From NCBI GenBank assembly GCA_946479615.1, contig CAMLGR010000076.1:1-22494 (forward strand): a stretch of DNA of 22,494 nucleotides, in the 5' to 3' direction. The notes below the pieces were generated by a model. It searched no databases, was not told the DNA's origin, and saw only the letters and a list, made by a program, of their open reading frames with translations. Below, piece by piece: positions 6,011 through 13,079 of this stretch. The stretch is from an uncultured Bacteroidota bacterium. GTDB taxonomy: Bacteria > Bacteroidota > Bacteroidia > Chitinophagales > Chitinophagaceae. The position numbers were made by a program, and so were the translations under genes. Numbering within the stretch: position 1 is the first letter of the stretch; every line of letters starts with the position of its first letter.

Positions 6011-7642
6011 ATGAGTATAGGAACATTTTCTTATCCCTTACCAGCCAACGAACCGGTACTTTCTTATGCACCTGGCAGTCCTGAAAAGAAAAGATTGAAA
6101 CAGGTATTAACACAACTGAAGAAAGAAGAAATCGATGTGCCTATGTATATCGGCAGTAAAGAAGTAAGAACGAATAAGAAGGTGTTCATGCATCCCCCGC
6201 ATGAGACGAAACATATACTGGGTTATTTTCATGCCGGTGAACAAAAGCACGTAGAACAGGCAATCGAAGCGGCATTGGCAGCAAAAGAAAGCTGGGCCAA
6301 TATGAGCTGGGAGAACAGGGCGAATATATTTTTAAAAGCCGCTGATCTCATTGCTACCAAATACCGGCCCTATATGAATGGTACGACCATGCTGGGGCAA
6401 AGTAAGAATGCTTTCCAGGCCGAGATCGATGCGGCCTGTGAACTGATCGATTTTCTCCGTTTCAATGTTCATTTCTTAAGCGAGATCTATCAGCAACAAC
6501 CGGTCAGCAGCCCGGGTATTCACAACAGGATGGAATACCGCCCGCTGGAAGGATTTGTACTGGCGATAACACCTTTTAATTTTACAGCGATCGGAGGTAA
6601 CCTTCCCACTTCGGCAGCCATGTGTGGTAATGTAGTGGTATGGAAACCCGCAAATACGCAGGTATACTCTGCCCAGATGTTTATGCGTATTCTTAAAGAA
6701 GCCGGTCTTCCTGATGGCGTGATCAATCTTATTTACGTGGATGGTCCGACGATCGGTAAAGTCTGTTTCAATCATAAGGATTTTGCTGGCGTTCACTTTA
6801 CAGGGTCTACCGGTGTATTCAACAATATGTGGGAAACGATCGGTAAGAATATGGCGATGTATAAAACATATCCGCGTATAGTAGGAGAGACAGGTGGTAA
6901 AGATTTTGTGGTCGCGCATAAGAGCGCCGATCCTGACGTGGTGGCTACCGCTTTGTTACGGGGTGCATTTGAGTTCCAGGGACAAAAATGTTCTGCCGCT
7001 TCCCGTGCTTACATCCCTTCCAACATTGCAGAAGAAGTAAAGAAGAAACTCATAGCCGGAGTAAAGAGTTTCAAAATGGGTACGGTAGAAGACTTTACCA
7101 ATTTTGTGAATGCAGTGATCGATGAAAAAAGTTTCGACAAGATCAAATCATATATCGATAACGCTAAGAAGGACCCGAAAGCAGAGATATGGGTGGGTGG
7201 TAAATGCGATAAGAAAGACGGGTATTTTATTCAGCCGACAGTGATCGAAGTGAAAAATCCGAAGGCAGTTACCATGTGCGAAGAGATATTCGGACCGGTA
7301 CTCACCGTATATATTTACCCGGCGAATAGTTTTGAAAAGACATTGGAACTGGTAGATACTACTTCTCCTTATGCATTGACAGGTTCGATCATTTCGCAGG
7401 ATCGGGAGGCGGTAGAGCTGGCGACAAATAAACTGCGTCATGCAGCGGGTAATTTTTATATCAATGATAAACCTACCGGTGCGGTAGTGGGACAGCAACC
7501 TTTTGGCGGTGCTCGTGCCAGTGGTACGAATGATAAGGCAGGTTCTATCCTGAATCTTTATCGCTGGTTAAGTGCCAGGACCATTAAAGAGACATTCAAT
7601 CCTCCGACAGATTATAGTTATCCTTTTTTGCAGGAGAAATAA
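6011..7642 (+). CDS. pruA: L-glutamate gamma-semialdehyde dehydrogenase (P5C dehydrogenase)
   Basis: A 543-residue NAD-dependent aldehyde dehydrogenase that oxidises glutamate semialdehyde, formed from 1-pyrroline-5-carboxylate, to glutamate. This is the second step of proline breakdown. Length and sequence fit the single-domain PruA form (TIGR01236 type) rather than the fused PutA. Visible sites are the ITPFNFTAIGGNLP substrate/cofactor segment (186-200), VWKPANTQ (210-217), the NAD-binding FTGSTGVF (263-270), the general base Glu293 in VGETGGKDF and the nucleophile Cys327 in GQKCSAASRAY. EIFGPVLTVYIYP is also conserved. No proline dehydrogenase gene lies beside it in the window. A very strong hairpin follows it. 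The start gives a normal N-terminus; no Shine-Dalgarno is present. Confidence 0.95.
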   Translation: MSIGTFSYPLPANEPVLSYAPGSPEKKRLKQVLTQLKKEEIDVPMYIGSKEVRTNKKVFMHPPHETKHILGYFHAGEQKHVEQAIEAALAAKESWANMSWENRANIFLKAADLIATKYRPYMNGTTMLGQSKNAFQAEIDAACELIDFLRFNVHFLSEIYQQQPVSSPGIHNRMEYRPLEGFVLAITPFNFTAIGGNLPTSAAMCGNVVVWKPANTQVYSAQMFMRILKEAGLPDGVINLIYVDGPTIGKVCFNHKDFAGVHFTGSTGVFNNMWETIGKNMAMYKTYPRIVGETGGKDFVVAHKSADPDVVATALLRGAFEFQGQKCSAASRAYIPSNIAEEVKKKLIAGVKSFKMGTVEDFTNFVNAVIDEKSFDKIKSYIDNAKKDPKAEIWVGGKCDKKDGYFIQPTVIEVKNPKAVTMCEEIFGPVLTVYIYPANSFEKTLELVDTTSPYALTGSIISQDREAVELATNKLRHAAGNFYINDKPTGAVVGQQPFGGARASGTNDKAGSILNLYRWLSARTIKETFNPPTDYSYPFLQEK

Positions 7643-7694
7643 GTCTGAACCAGGATTTGCAGGATTAACCGGATTTATAGGATCAGAAAAAAAG

Positions 7695-7765
7695 GAGGAT
7701 ATAAAATAAAGAAGCTGTATAAAGCAGGTAAACTGTTTTATACAGCTTCTTTATTTTATATCCTC
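7695..7765. terminator. Perfect 29-bp stem hairpin after pruA
   Basis: Arms at 7695-7723 and 7737-7765 are perfectly complementary over 29 bases around a 13-base loop. Inside the loop CAG and CTG can extend the pairing. It follows the pruA stop by about 50 bases and is a likely transcription end, though the stem is AT-rich and far longer than a usual intrinsic terminator. Confidence 0.6.
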
Positions 7766-7875
7766 TTGACCGGCATACTATTTTGTTTCCCGAAAACCTG
7801 ATTCATTCCACGAATGCAGGTTCAGACATTCTTTACAATTCACCCTTCTCTTTTTTCAATTCATTCCATTCCTCA

Positions 7876-7906
7876 TTTGGCAGCTTCCCTGCTGAAATTA
7901 TGTTTG
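7876..7906 (+). promoter_or_regulatory. Complete Bacteroidota promoter of the first beta-barrel gene
   Basis: A TTTG at 7876-7879 and TATGTTTG at 7899-7906 are separated by 19 bases, a textbook Bacteroidota -33/-7 arrangement. Transcription should start near 7912, leaving a leader of about 45-50 bases. That leader contains the small hairpin GCCTGC-ATA-GCAGGC (7929-7943). Confidence 0.7.
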
Positions 7907-7928
7907 CTTCATAATCAAACAATAACCC

Positions 7929-7943
7929 GCCTGCATAGCAGGC
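7929..7943 (+). promoter_or_regulatory. Small hairpin in the 5' leader of the beta-barrel gene
   Basis: GCCTGC-ATA-GCAGGC forms a six-pair GC-rich stem 16 bases before the ATG. It may stabilise the mRNA 5' end or influence translation. No known riboswitch is recognised. Confidence 0.35.
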
Positions 7944-7959
7944 AATTAAAAACTTATGT

Positions 7960-8502
7960 ATGAAAAAAGTAGTTCTCTCTCTTTTCGCGATCGGAGTATT
8001 AACATTGACAGGATTTGCACAGAAAGGAAATAACCAGGTAAGTGCAGGTGCAGAAATTGGTTTACCCGCCGGTGATTTTGCTGACCTGAGTAAAATCGGA
8101 GTTGGTCTTACGGTAAAAGGTTTGTATGGCGTGGGTACAGAAGGACAGGTAACATTAACAACCGGGTTGATCAGTTTCGGATATAAGAATGAGATCAAGG
8201 ATGCATTTGATGCAGACAGGGTGACTTTATCCGTGATCCCTGTATTGGCTGGTTATCGTCATCATTTCGATAATTTCTTTGTAGAGCCACAAATAGGATA
8301 TGGCATGTATAAAGGGAAAGTAAAGGGCGGTGAATTTGCAAGCAGCAATTCCAACGGTGCATTTACCTGGGCCATTGGCGGCGGTTATCAATACAAGGAA
8401 TTTGAGGTGGGATTGCGTTATCAGAATGCCAACAGTGATGGTGGTCATATCGGGTTTGCCGGTCTGCGGGTTGCGTACAATTTTGCAGTAGGAGGGAAGT
8501 AG
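7960..8502 (+). CDS. Small outer-membrane beta-barrel protein
   Basis: A 180-residue precursor with a clear signal peptide (MKKVVLSLFAIGVLTLTGFAQ|K). The mature part is a series of alternating amphipathic strands with Gly/Asn/Asp turns (for example VSAGAEIGLPAGDF, GLTVKGLYGVG, FFVEPQIGYGMYKGK, FEVGLRYQN). It ends in an aromatic/hydrophobic C-terminal strand, FAGLRVAYNFAVGGK. This is the pattern of the eight-stranded OMP_b-brl/porin families (PF13505, PF13568) that are abundant in Bacteroidota. Its specific role is unknown. It has its own promoter, a leader hairpin, and a large palindrome downstream, so it is probably a single-gene unit. Confidence 0.82.
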   Translation: MKKVVLSLFAIGVLTLTGFAQKGNNQVSAGAEIGLPAGDFADLSKIGVGLTVKGLYGVGTEGQVTLTTGLISFGYKNEIKDAFDADRVTLSVIPVLAGYRHHFDNFFVEPQIGYGMYKGKVKGGEFASSNSNGAFTWAIGGGYQYKEFEVGLRYQNANSDGGHIGFAGLRVAYNFAVGGK

Positions 8503-8520
8503 GTGTTATATTTTAGATGG

Positions 8521-8620
8521 TCTATGTGAAACCTATATATCCTATGTGCCTATGTGGTAAAAAAGCTGATTGGCGTAATCTCACCACATAGGCACATAGG
8601 ATATATAGGTTTCACATAGA
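8521..8620. repeat. Perfect 38-bp inverted repeat
   Basis: Arms at 8521-8558 and 8583-8620 are perfectly complementary over 38 bases around a 24-base spacer. The arms themselves contain a tandem-like CCTATGTG/CCTATGTGG motif. An outer TTTTAGATG (8512-8520 region) is complementary to CATCTAAAA about 25 bases past the right arm. It lies between two beta-barrel genes and could act as a terminator for the first. Confidence 0.65.
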
Positions 8621-8666
8621 GTTCACTTAAAAACTTAAAATCTAACATCTAAAACAACATTTATCC

Positions 8667-8693
8667 TTGTAAAGAGAACCTTTCTTATTTTTG
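8667..8693 (+). promoter_or_regulatory. Promoter of the second beta-barrel gene
   Basis: TTG at 8667-8669 and TATTTTTG at 8686-8693 are 16 bases apart. The -7 element matches TAnnTTTG exactly. The predicted start lies about 25 bases upstream of the ATG at 8726. Confidence 0.55.
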
Positions 8694-8725
8694 ATCCGGT
8701 TTTATTTATAACCCAAACATTATTT

Positions 8726-9199
8726 ATGAAAAAGATCCTCTTTGTTACAGGTTTTATTATTGCAGGTATTATTAGCGCGAATGCGCAAACGGAAAAGGGA
8801 ACATTATTGTTAGGTGGCGATGTCAGTTTTCAAACATCAGATGGTAATAGTGTATTTCTTGCCAAGCCGGCTATCGGATATTTTGTTGCCCGGAACTTTG
8901 CAGTAGGCGGTCAGTTTAATTTATTAGCGGGTGATGGGTATACATCCTGGGCGCTCGGGCCTTTTATACGCGGATATTTTGCCGGTAATGAAAAGGGAAA
9001 ATTCTATGGACAACTGGGTTTGAATGTGGGTGGTGCTTCAGGTACTGATACAGAAATTGGCTTTGGTATCGGTGCGGGATATGCTATCTTTTTAAACCAG
9101 AGTATTGCGATCAATCTTGGATTGGCCTATGATAAAACGGGCGATTCGGAAGGTATTTTCGGCATAGGGGCTGGTTTCCAGATTCATTTTAAAAAATAA
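8726..9199 (+). CDS. Small outer-membrane beta-barrel protein
   Basis: A 157-residue precursor with a signal peptide (MKKILFVTGFIIAGIISANAQ|T). The mature chain consists of short amphipathic strands: GTLLLGGDVSFQTS, VFLAKPAIGYFVARNFAVGGQFNLL, FYGQLGLNVGG, AINLGLAYDK and the terminal IFGIGAGFQIHFKK. The alternating pattern fits an eight-stranded barrel. Members of this group (outer membrane beta-barrel, PF13505-like) are surface proteins of unknown function. It is somewhat similar in plan to its two neighbours but too diverged by eye to call a recent duplicate. It has its own promoter and is followed by a GC-rich hairpin. Confidence 0.8.
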   Translation: MKKILFVTGFIIAGIISANAQTEKGTLLLGGDVSFQTSDGNSVFLAKPAIGYFVARNFAVGGQFNLLAGDGYTSWALGPFIRGYFAGNEKGKFYGQLGLNVGGASGTDTEIGFGIGAGYAIFLNQSIAINLGLAYDKTGDSEGIFGIGAGFQIHFKK

Positions 9200-9527
9200 G
9201 AAGACAATCAACGGTAATTTTTTTGCCCGGATGCGCGGATTTTATCCGTGCATCCGGGCATTTCATTTATAGCATCAGCAGCACATTTTAAGATAGCCGA
9301 ACAAGTATTCGTTTAATAAAAGGGAGCAGTAGGAATACAATCTCAAAGAATACCTTGCCAGGTTTAAAGAAATAGGGGTAAATCCTTGATTTTATTAAGT
9401 TATAATTAAATGTAATATATAGTTGTTCTGGGATTATGGTGTTTGGAGGACATATTTTCTGGCTAGTAATAACGATCAAAACATCGCGTAGTTTTACTGA
9501 TTTTCAGTTTTTTATAACATCTATGTA
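9200..9527. other. Intergenic region, mostly featureless AT-rich DNA
   Basis: It starts with the hairpin at 9225-9259. The rest is AT-rich. A leftward 63-codon frame (9288-9479) has no signal peptide, domain or promoter that I recognise, and I treat it as chance. No RNA gene is recognised. Confidence 0.4.
9225..9259 (+). terminator. GC-rich hairpin after the second beta-barrel gene
   Basis: Arms at 9225-9240 and 9244-9259 pair over 16 bases, with one G-U type position and a three-base loop. The left arm begins GCCCGGATGC. It is preceded by a T run and lies 25 bases after the stop codon, so it is a probable transcription end. Confidence 0.55.
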
Positions 9528-9558
9528 TTGACAATAATCAAGTTAGCTATTATGTTTG
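9528..9558 (+). promoter_or_regulatory. Complete promoter of the third beta-barrel gene
   Basis: TTG at 9528-9530 and TATGTTTG at 9551-9558 are separated by 20 bases, matching the Bacteroidota arrangement. The -7 octamer is identical to that of the first beta-barrel gene (7899-7906). The leader would be about 40 bases. Confidence 0.65.
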
Positions 9559-9603
9559 CGGAAGTTTTTTAAATCACTTAACCCATAAAAAAATAACCAT
9601 TTT

Positions 9604-10194
9604 ATGAAAAAGGTACTTTTAGTATTAGCAATTTCCTGCGTAGGATTCGTTTCAAAAGCACAGGTTAGTTTCGGTGTAAAAGCCGGTGGTAACTTGTACA
9701 CTTTGACAGGCGATAATGCCGATGACATTCCAGGTTTAAAATCAAGGGTTGCTTATCACCTTGGCGGTTTTGCCAACATTCATGTTTCAGAGATGTTTAG
9801 TGTACAGCCCGAATTACTTTATTCTGCACAAGGTGCTAAAGTTGAGATCGGTGATCAAACAGGTCATCTTAACCTGGATTACATCAATATCCCGGTTATG
9901 CTCCAGTACAACCATACTTCCGGCTTCTTTGCTGAAGTAGGTCCTGAAGTTGGTTTCCTGATCAGCGCAAAATCGAAAGGCGGTGGTGAAACTGAAGACA
10001 TTAAAGATTCTTTTAAAGGAATCAACTTTTCTGCTGGCTTAGGTGCAGGTTATATCACCAGCAGCGGATTCGGTTTTGGCGCCCGTTATAATTTCGGTCT
10101 TGCTAATATCCTGGATTCAGATGATGGCGACCTGAAGAACTCAGGTTTCAGACTGTCCCTGATCTACAGATTTGGCAGCGGCGGAAGCAAATAA
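9604..10194 (+). CDS. Porin-family outer-membrane beta-barrel protein
   Basis: A 196-residue precursor with a signal peptide (MKKVLLVLAISCVGFVSKAQ|V). The mature start VSFGVKAGGNLYTLTG, followed by HLGGFANIHVSEMFSVQPELLYSAQGAK, is characteristic of the OMP_b-brl_2 family (PF13568). The rest alternates beta strands (LNLDYINIPVMLQYN, FFAEVGPEVGFLISAK, FSAGLGAGYI) and ends SGFRLSLIYRFGSGGSK, a typical last strand with a short tail. Such proteins are common surface barrels in Bacteroidota with undefined roles. The gene stands alone between its own promoter and a canonical intrinsic terminator. Confidence 0.87.
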   Translation: MKKVLLVLAISCVGFVSKAQVSFGVKAGGNLYTLTGDNADDIPGLKSRVAYHLGGFANIHVSEMFSVQPELLYSAQGAKVEIGDQTGHLNLDYINIPVMLQYNHTSGFFAEVGPEVGFLISAKSKGGGETEDIKDSFKGINFSAGLGAGYITSSGFGFGARYNFGLANILDSDDGDLKNSGFRLSLIYRFGSGGSK

Positions 10195-10220
10195 TACGCA
10201 GATTAAAAAATAGTAAAATG

Positions 10221-10247
10221 AAAGCCGGATCAGTCCGGCTTTTTTTA
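10221..10247 (+). terminator. Canonical intrinsic terminator
   Basis: AGCCGGA (10223-10229), loop TCAG, TCCGGCT (10234-10240), then a run of T. It is 26 bases past the stop of the third beta-barrel gene. Confidence 0.85.
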
Positions 10248-10429
10248 TGCCCAATCCGGCATTCCGCTGGTAAGACAGCTATTTAACAATATAAACGATC
10301 CGCTTTTGAAGAAGGCTAAGGTTGGAAACAGCGGATTTTATGCTTCTGTTTCTATGTGTTTAGTTGTTCGCGCGCTTCGAAGAAAAAAGTTCGTTTGTTA
10401 TTGATTTATCAGGTAGTGATGATGCTGCC

Positions 10430-10490
10430 GGTAAGACGGTAAGGTGATAAGCATAATGAAAAAAAATCTTATCATCTTACCGCCTTATCC
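10430..10490. repeat. Imperfect hairpin with GGTAAG-type arms
   Basis: A left arm at about 10430-10452 (GGTAAGACGGTAAGGTGATAAG) pairs with a right arm at 10468-10490 around a purine-rich loop, with a few mismatches and one bulge. Its position upstream of the pyrR promoter makes an attenuator role unlikely; it may be a repeat-family member. Confidence 0.45.
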
Positions 10491-10535
10491 CTGCAATTAC
10501 TTTCCAAACCAACTTCTTTTTAAACGCGGCTTCAC

Positions 10536-10543
10536 TATTTTTG
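10536..10543 (+). promoter_or_regulatory. -7 promoter element of pyrR-pyrB
   Basis: TATTTTTG matches TAnnTTTG and ends 16 bases before the TTG start of pyrR, giving a leader of about 10 bases. No clear -33 TTG is seen. Confidence 0.45.
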
Positions 10544-10559
10544 TATAAAATCAGGTAGT

Positions 10560-11069
10560 TTGAAATTAATTCTCTCCGAACAGCAACTGGCGATTACGAT
10601 CAAGCGGCTCGCGCACCAGATCATGGAAAACAATATAAATCCTGAGAATCTTGTATTGATAGGTTTACAGCCACGAGGTATTTTTCTTTCCGACCAGGTC
10701 GTAGCGGCTATTACCAAAGAATTCCCGGGTTCACCGATCAGTTATGGCAAACTGGATATTACTTTCTACCGCGATGATGTCCGGAAGGAACTGCATATTG
10801 CCAACCAGACCGATATCCCTTTTTCACTGGAGGGCCGGAAAGTGGTGCTGATCGACGATGTATTGTATACCGGCCGCACGATCCGTGCAGCCTTCGACGC
10901 CCTGCTGGCTTTTGGCCGCCCGGAAAAAGTGGAGCTTTGTGTGCTGGTGGACCGCCGTTTCAGCCGCCAGTTCCCCATCCAGCCTGATTATGTGGGCAAA
11001 GCGATCGATTCTATCGTGTCCCAGAAAGTAAAGGTGGAATGGGATAAAAAGGAAGTTGTTTTATATTAG
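10560..11069 (+). CDS. pyrR: PyrR: pyr regulator / uracil phosphoribosyltransferase
   Basis: A 169-residue protein of the PyrR family (phosphoribosyltransferase fold). Family members convert uracil and PRPP to UMP and, in Gram-positives, bind pyr mRNA to control attenuation. Visible blocks are LIGLQPRGIFLSDQ (34-45), the PRPP-binding loop VVLIDDVLYTGRTIRAA (95-111), LVDRRFSRQFPIQPDYVGK (129-147) and the C-terminal KVKVEWDKKEVVLY. It begins with TTG, the only start that yields the normal PyrR N-terminus (MKLILSEQQL); no nearby in-frame ATG would do so. pyrB follows after 22 bases, so the two form an operon. No PyrR-binding attenuator is visible in front of either gene, so the RNA-binding role is doubtful here. 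Confidence 0.92.
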   Translation: MKLILSEQQLAITIKRLAHQIMENNINPENLVLIGLQPRGIFLSDQVVAAITKEFPGSPISYGKLDITFYRDDVRKELHIANQTDIPFSLEGRKVVLIDDVLYTGRTIRAAFDALLAFGRPEKVELCVLVDRRFSRQFPIQPDYVGKAIDSIVSQKVKVEWDKKEVVLY

Positions 11070-11091
11070 TTTTCTATAACTTCGCTTTTTA

Positions 11092-12015
11092 ATGAGCCTT
11101 TCTAGCAAACATCTTCTCGGTATCAGAGACCTTACAAAAGAAGATATTTCCCTCATCCTTCAGACAGCCGATCAGTTCAAAGAAGTATTGCAGCGCCCGG
11201 TCAAAAAGGTGCCTTCCTTACGTGATATCGTCGTGGTCAATCTTTTCTTTGAAAATTCCACCCGTACCAGGATATCTTTTGAACTGGCAGAAAAACGGTT
11301 ATCGGCCGACACCGTCAATTTTACCGCCTCTTCTTCATCCGTATCAAAAGGGGAGACCCTTCTCGATACGGTCAATAATATCCTTTCCATGAAAGTGGAT
11401 ATGGTGGTGATGCGGCATAGTGCCAGTGGCGCCCCGCATTTCCTGGCCAAACATATACCTGCTGCGATCATCAACGCCGGCGATGGAGTGAATGAACATC
11501 CTACACAGGGATTGCTCGATGCATTTTCCATAAAGGAAAAAACAGGCGGTATCGAAGGACGTAAGGTTGCGATCATCGGCGATATCATGCATAGCCGTGT
11601 GGCGCAAAGCAATATTTATTTATTGAAAAAAATGGGAGCAGAAGTAACGGTTTGCGGTCCTCCTACGTTATTACCCAAATATATCCAGCAGGCATTAGGT
11701 GTGAATGTCAGCTATAACCTGAAAGAAACGCTGGAATGGTGTGATGTGGCGAATGTATTGCGCATACAACTGGAAAGGCAGAACCAGGTATTATTCTCTT
11801 CATTGCGCGAATACAACCTGGCATATGGTATCAGTCGAAAAATGCTGGACAACCTGCACAAAGAGATCGTGATCATGCATCCCGGCCCGATTAACAGGGG
11901 CGTGGAACTCGACAGCGATGTGGCCGACAGTAAACAATCCATCATCCTGCAACAGGTAGAAAACGGCGTAGCCATACGGATGGCCGCTTTATATTTGCTG
12001 GCTAACCGGAACTAA
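11092..12015 (+). CDS. pyrB: Aspartate carbamoyltransferase, catalytic subunit
   Basis: A 307-residue enzyme that condenses carbamoyl phosphate and aspartate to N-carbamoylaspartate, the committed step of pyrimidine synthesis. Carbamoyl-phosphate binding is shown by FFENSTRTR (52-60; STRTR 56-60), with the Ser-Lys loop SSVSKGETL (82-90) and HPTQGLLD (136-143). The aspartate site includes HPGPINRG (263-270). The length is typical. It lies 22 bases after pyrR with no terminator between, so the two are cotranscribed. No pyrI (regulatory subunit) or pyrC neighbour is present, so allosteric control of the E. coli type is not expected; the enzyme is probably a homotrimer. Confidence 0.96.
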   Translation: MSLSSKHLLGIRDLTKEDISLILQTADQFKEVLQRPVKKVPSLRDIVVVNLFFENSTRTRISFELAEKRLSADTVNFTASSSSVSKGETLLDTVNNILSMKVDMVVMRHSASGAPHFLAKHIPAAIINAGDGVNEHPTQGLLDAFSIKEKTGGIEGRKVAIIGDIMHSRVAQSNIYLLKKMGAEVTVCGPPTLLPKYIQQALGVNVSYNLKETLEWCDVANVLRIQLERQNQVLFSSLREYNLAYGISRKMLDNLHKEIVIMHPGPINRGVELDSDVADSKQSIILQQVENGVAIRMAALYLLANRN

Positions 12016-12018
12016 GAT

Positions 12019-12107
12019 ATGCGTGAAGTGCGATGTGCGAATGTTCCGCAGAGAAGAGTGTTTTCAAAATACGAACTGCCGTACATCTAACATCGTACTT
12101 CGTACAT
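12019..12107. repeat. Imperfect inverted repeat after pyrB
   Basis: Eighteen-base arms at 12019-12036 (ATGCGTGAAGTGCGATGT) and 12090-12107 pair with 14 Watson-Crick positions and three G-U positions. It lies between pyrB and coaD and may end the pyrR-pyrB transcript. Confidence 0.45.
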
Positions 12108-12142
12108 TATATTATTTAACTTTCAACCTTTAACACCTGATT

Positions 12143-12616
12143 ATGTCCCGCATCTGTCTTTTCCCCGGAACGTTCGATCCTGTTACATTAGGGCACGTTG
12201 ATATTATCGACAGGGCCATTCCGTTGTTTGATAAGATCATCGTTGGCATTGGTTTGAATGCTTCCAAGGTGCCGATGTTTTCCGCCGAGCAGCGTATGCA
12301 ATGGATCAACGAGATCTATAAGGATCAGGATAAAGTAGAAGGTGCGGTATATGAAGGATTGACGGTTGAGTTTTGTAAAGTCATCCAGGCAAAATATATT
12401 TTACGCGGTATCCGTTATGTAAGTGATTTTGAATACGAGAAAACAATTGCAGATGCGAACCGCACACTGGATAAATCCATTGAAACGATTTTCCTGACCG
12501 GCGAACCCAAGTATACATCGGTGGCTTCCACCATTGTGAGGGATATTATCCGCAATGGCGGAGATGCCACGCTCTTTCTGCCGGAAGTTGTTCATCAATC
12601 ACTTTCAAAAAAATAA
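12143..12616 (+). CDS. coaD: Phosphopantetheine adenylyltransferase
   Basis: A 157-residue enzyme of the nucleotidyltransferase superfamily that adenylates 4'-phosphopantetheine to dephospho-CoA, the next-to-last step of CoA synthesis. The family signatures are complete: GTFDPVTLGHVDI (9-21), containing the T-x-G-H motif (15-18), with ILRGIRYVSDFEYE (86-99) and the C-terminal VASTIVRDIIRNGG (127-140; the ISSTxVR motif). The length is typical. It is followed after three bases by a hotdog thioesterase gene in the same direction, indicating cotranscription. The pairing is plausible because both deal with CoA or CoA esters. Confidence 0.96.
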   Translation: MSRICLFPGTFDPVTLGHVDIIDRAIPLFDKIIVGIGLNASKVPMFSAEQRMQWINEIYKDQDKVEGAVYEGLTVEFCKVIQAKYILRGIRYVSDFEYEKTIADANRTLDKSIETIFLTGEPKYTSVASTIVRDIIRNGGDATLFLPEVVHQSLSKK

Positions 12617-12619
12617 GAC

Positions 12620-13075
12620 ATGCCTGTTATCTGGTTTGATAAAGAACTTACGCTTGATAAATTATCGCCATTGGGAGAGAATACAATGGCCGAACATATC
12701 GGTATTGAATGGGTGGAACTGGGAGAGGATTTCCTGAAAGCAAAAATGCCTGTCGATAACCGCACACGTCAACCGTATGGATTATTACATGGCGGCGCTT
12801 CCTGCGTGTTGTCCGAAACGATCGGCAGCGTTGCTTCTGCGATGGTAGTGGATCATTCCAAATTTGTTTGTGTAGGATTGGAAATAAATGCCAACCATGT
12901 ACGCAGCGCCCGTGATGGTTATGTTACAGGGATTGCTACACCTTTGCATTTGGGAAGCAATACCCATGTATGGGATGTGAAAATTTATGATGAGATCAAC
13001 AAACTGGTTTGTATCAGCCGCCTTACAGTTGCAGTGATTCCGAGGAAGGAGGAGTACAGGCCGTCGAGTTTGTGA
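12620..13075 (+). CDS. Hotdog-fold acyl-CoA thioesterase (PaaI/YdiI type)
   Basis: A 151-residue protein of the PaaI/YdiI thioesterase group, which cleaves acyl- or aroyl-CoA esters. The signature is QPYGLLHGGASCVLSETIGSVA, with HGG at 57-59 and the likely catalytic Glu66; then FVCVGLEINANHVRSARDGYVTGIATPLHLG, the usual dimer and CoA-binding strands. It ends in a short basic tail. YdiI/MenI relatives hydrolyse 1,4-dihydroxy-2-naphthoyl-CoA in menaquinone synthesis, a reasonable possibility in a menaquinone-using phylum, but there are no men genes here. The gene starts three bases after coaD, so they are cotranscribed. It converges on the Nudix gene, with a palindrome between. Confidence 0.87.
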   Translation: MPVIWFDKELTLDKLSPLGENTMAEHIGIEWVELGEDFLKAKMPVDNRTRQPYGLLHGGASCVLSETIGSVASAMVVDHSKFVCVGLEINANHVRSARDGYVTGIATPLHLGSNTHVWDVKIYDEINKLVCISRLTVAVIPRKEEYRPSSL

Positions 13076-13079
13076 GTGC

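Larger units (their letters stand above)
10195..10535. other. Intergenic region between the beta-barrel gene and pyrR
   Basis: It contains the intrinsic terminator at 10221-10247, an imperfect long hairpin at 10430-10490, and about 180 bases between them with no gene or RNA that I recognise. The hairpin lies upstream of the predicted pyrR promoter, so it is not in the pyrR transcript. Confidence 0.4.

Noticed and set aside
6476..6919. Leftward 147-codon frame inside pruA
   Set aside because: Wholly antisense to a conserved enzyme with all its catalytic motifs; a shadow frame.
9288..9479. Leftward 63-codon hydrophobic frame between beta-barrel genes
   Set aside because: No domain, promoter or conserved feature recognised; AT-rich DNA easily gives such frames.
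10430..10490. pyr attenuator reading of the hairpin before pyrR
   Set aside because: It lies upstream of the predicted -7 element, lacks a T run and has no competing antiterminator.
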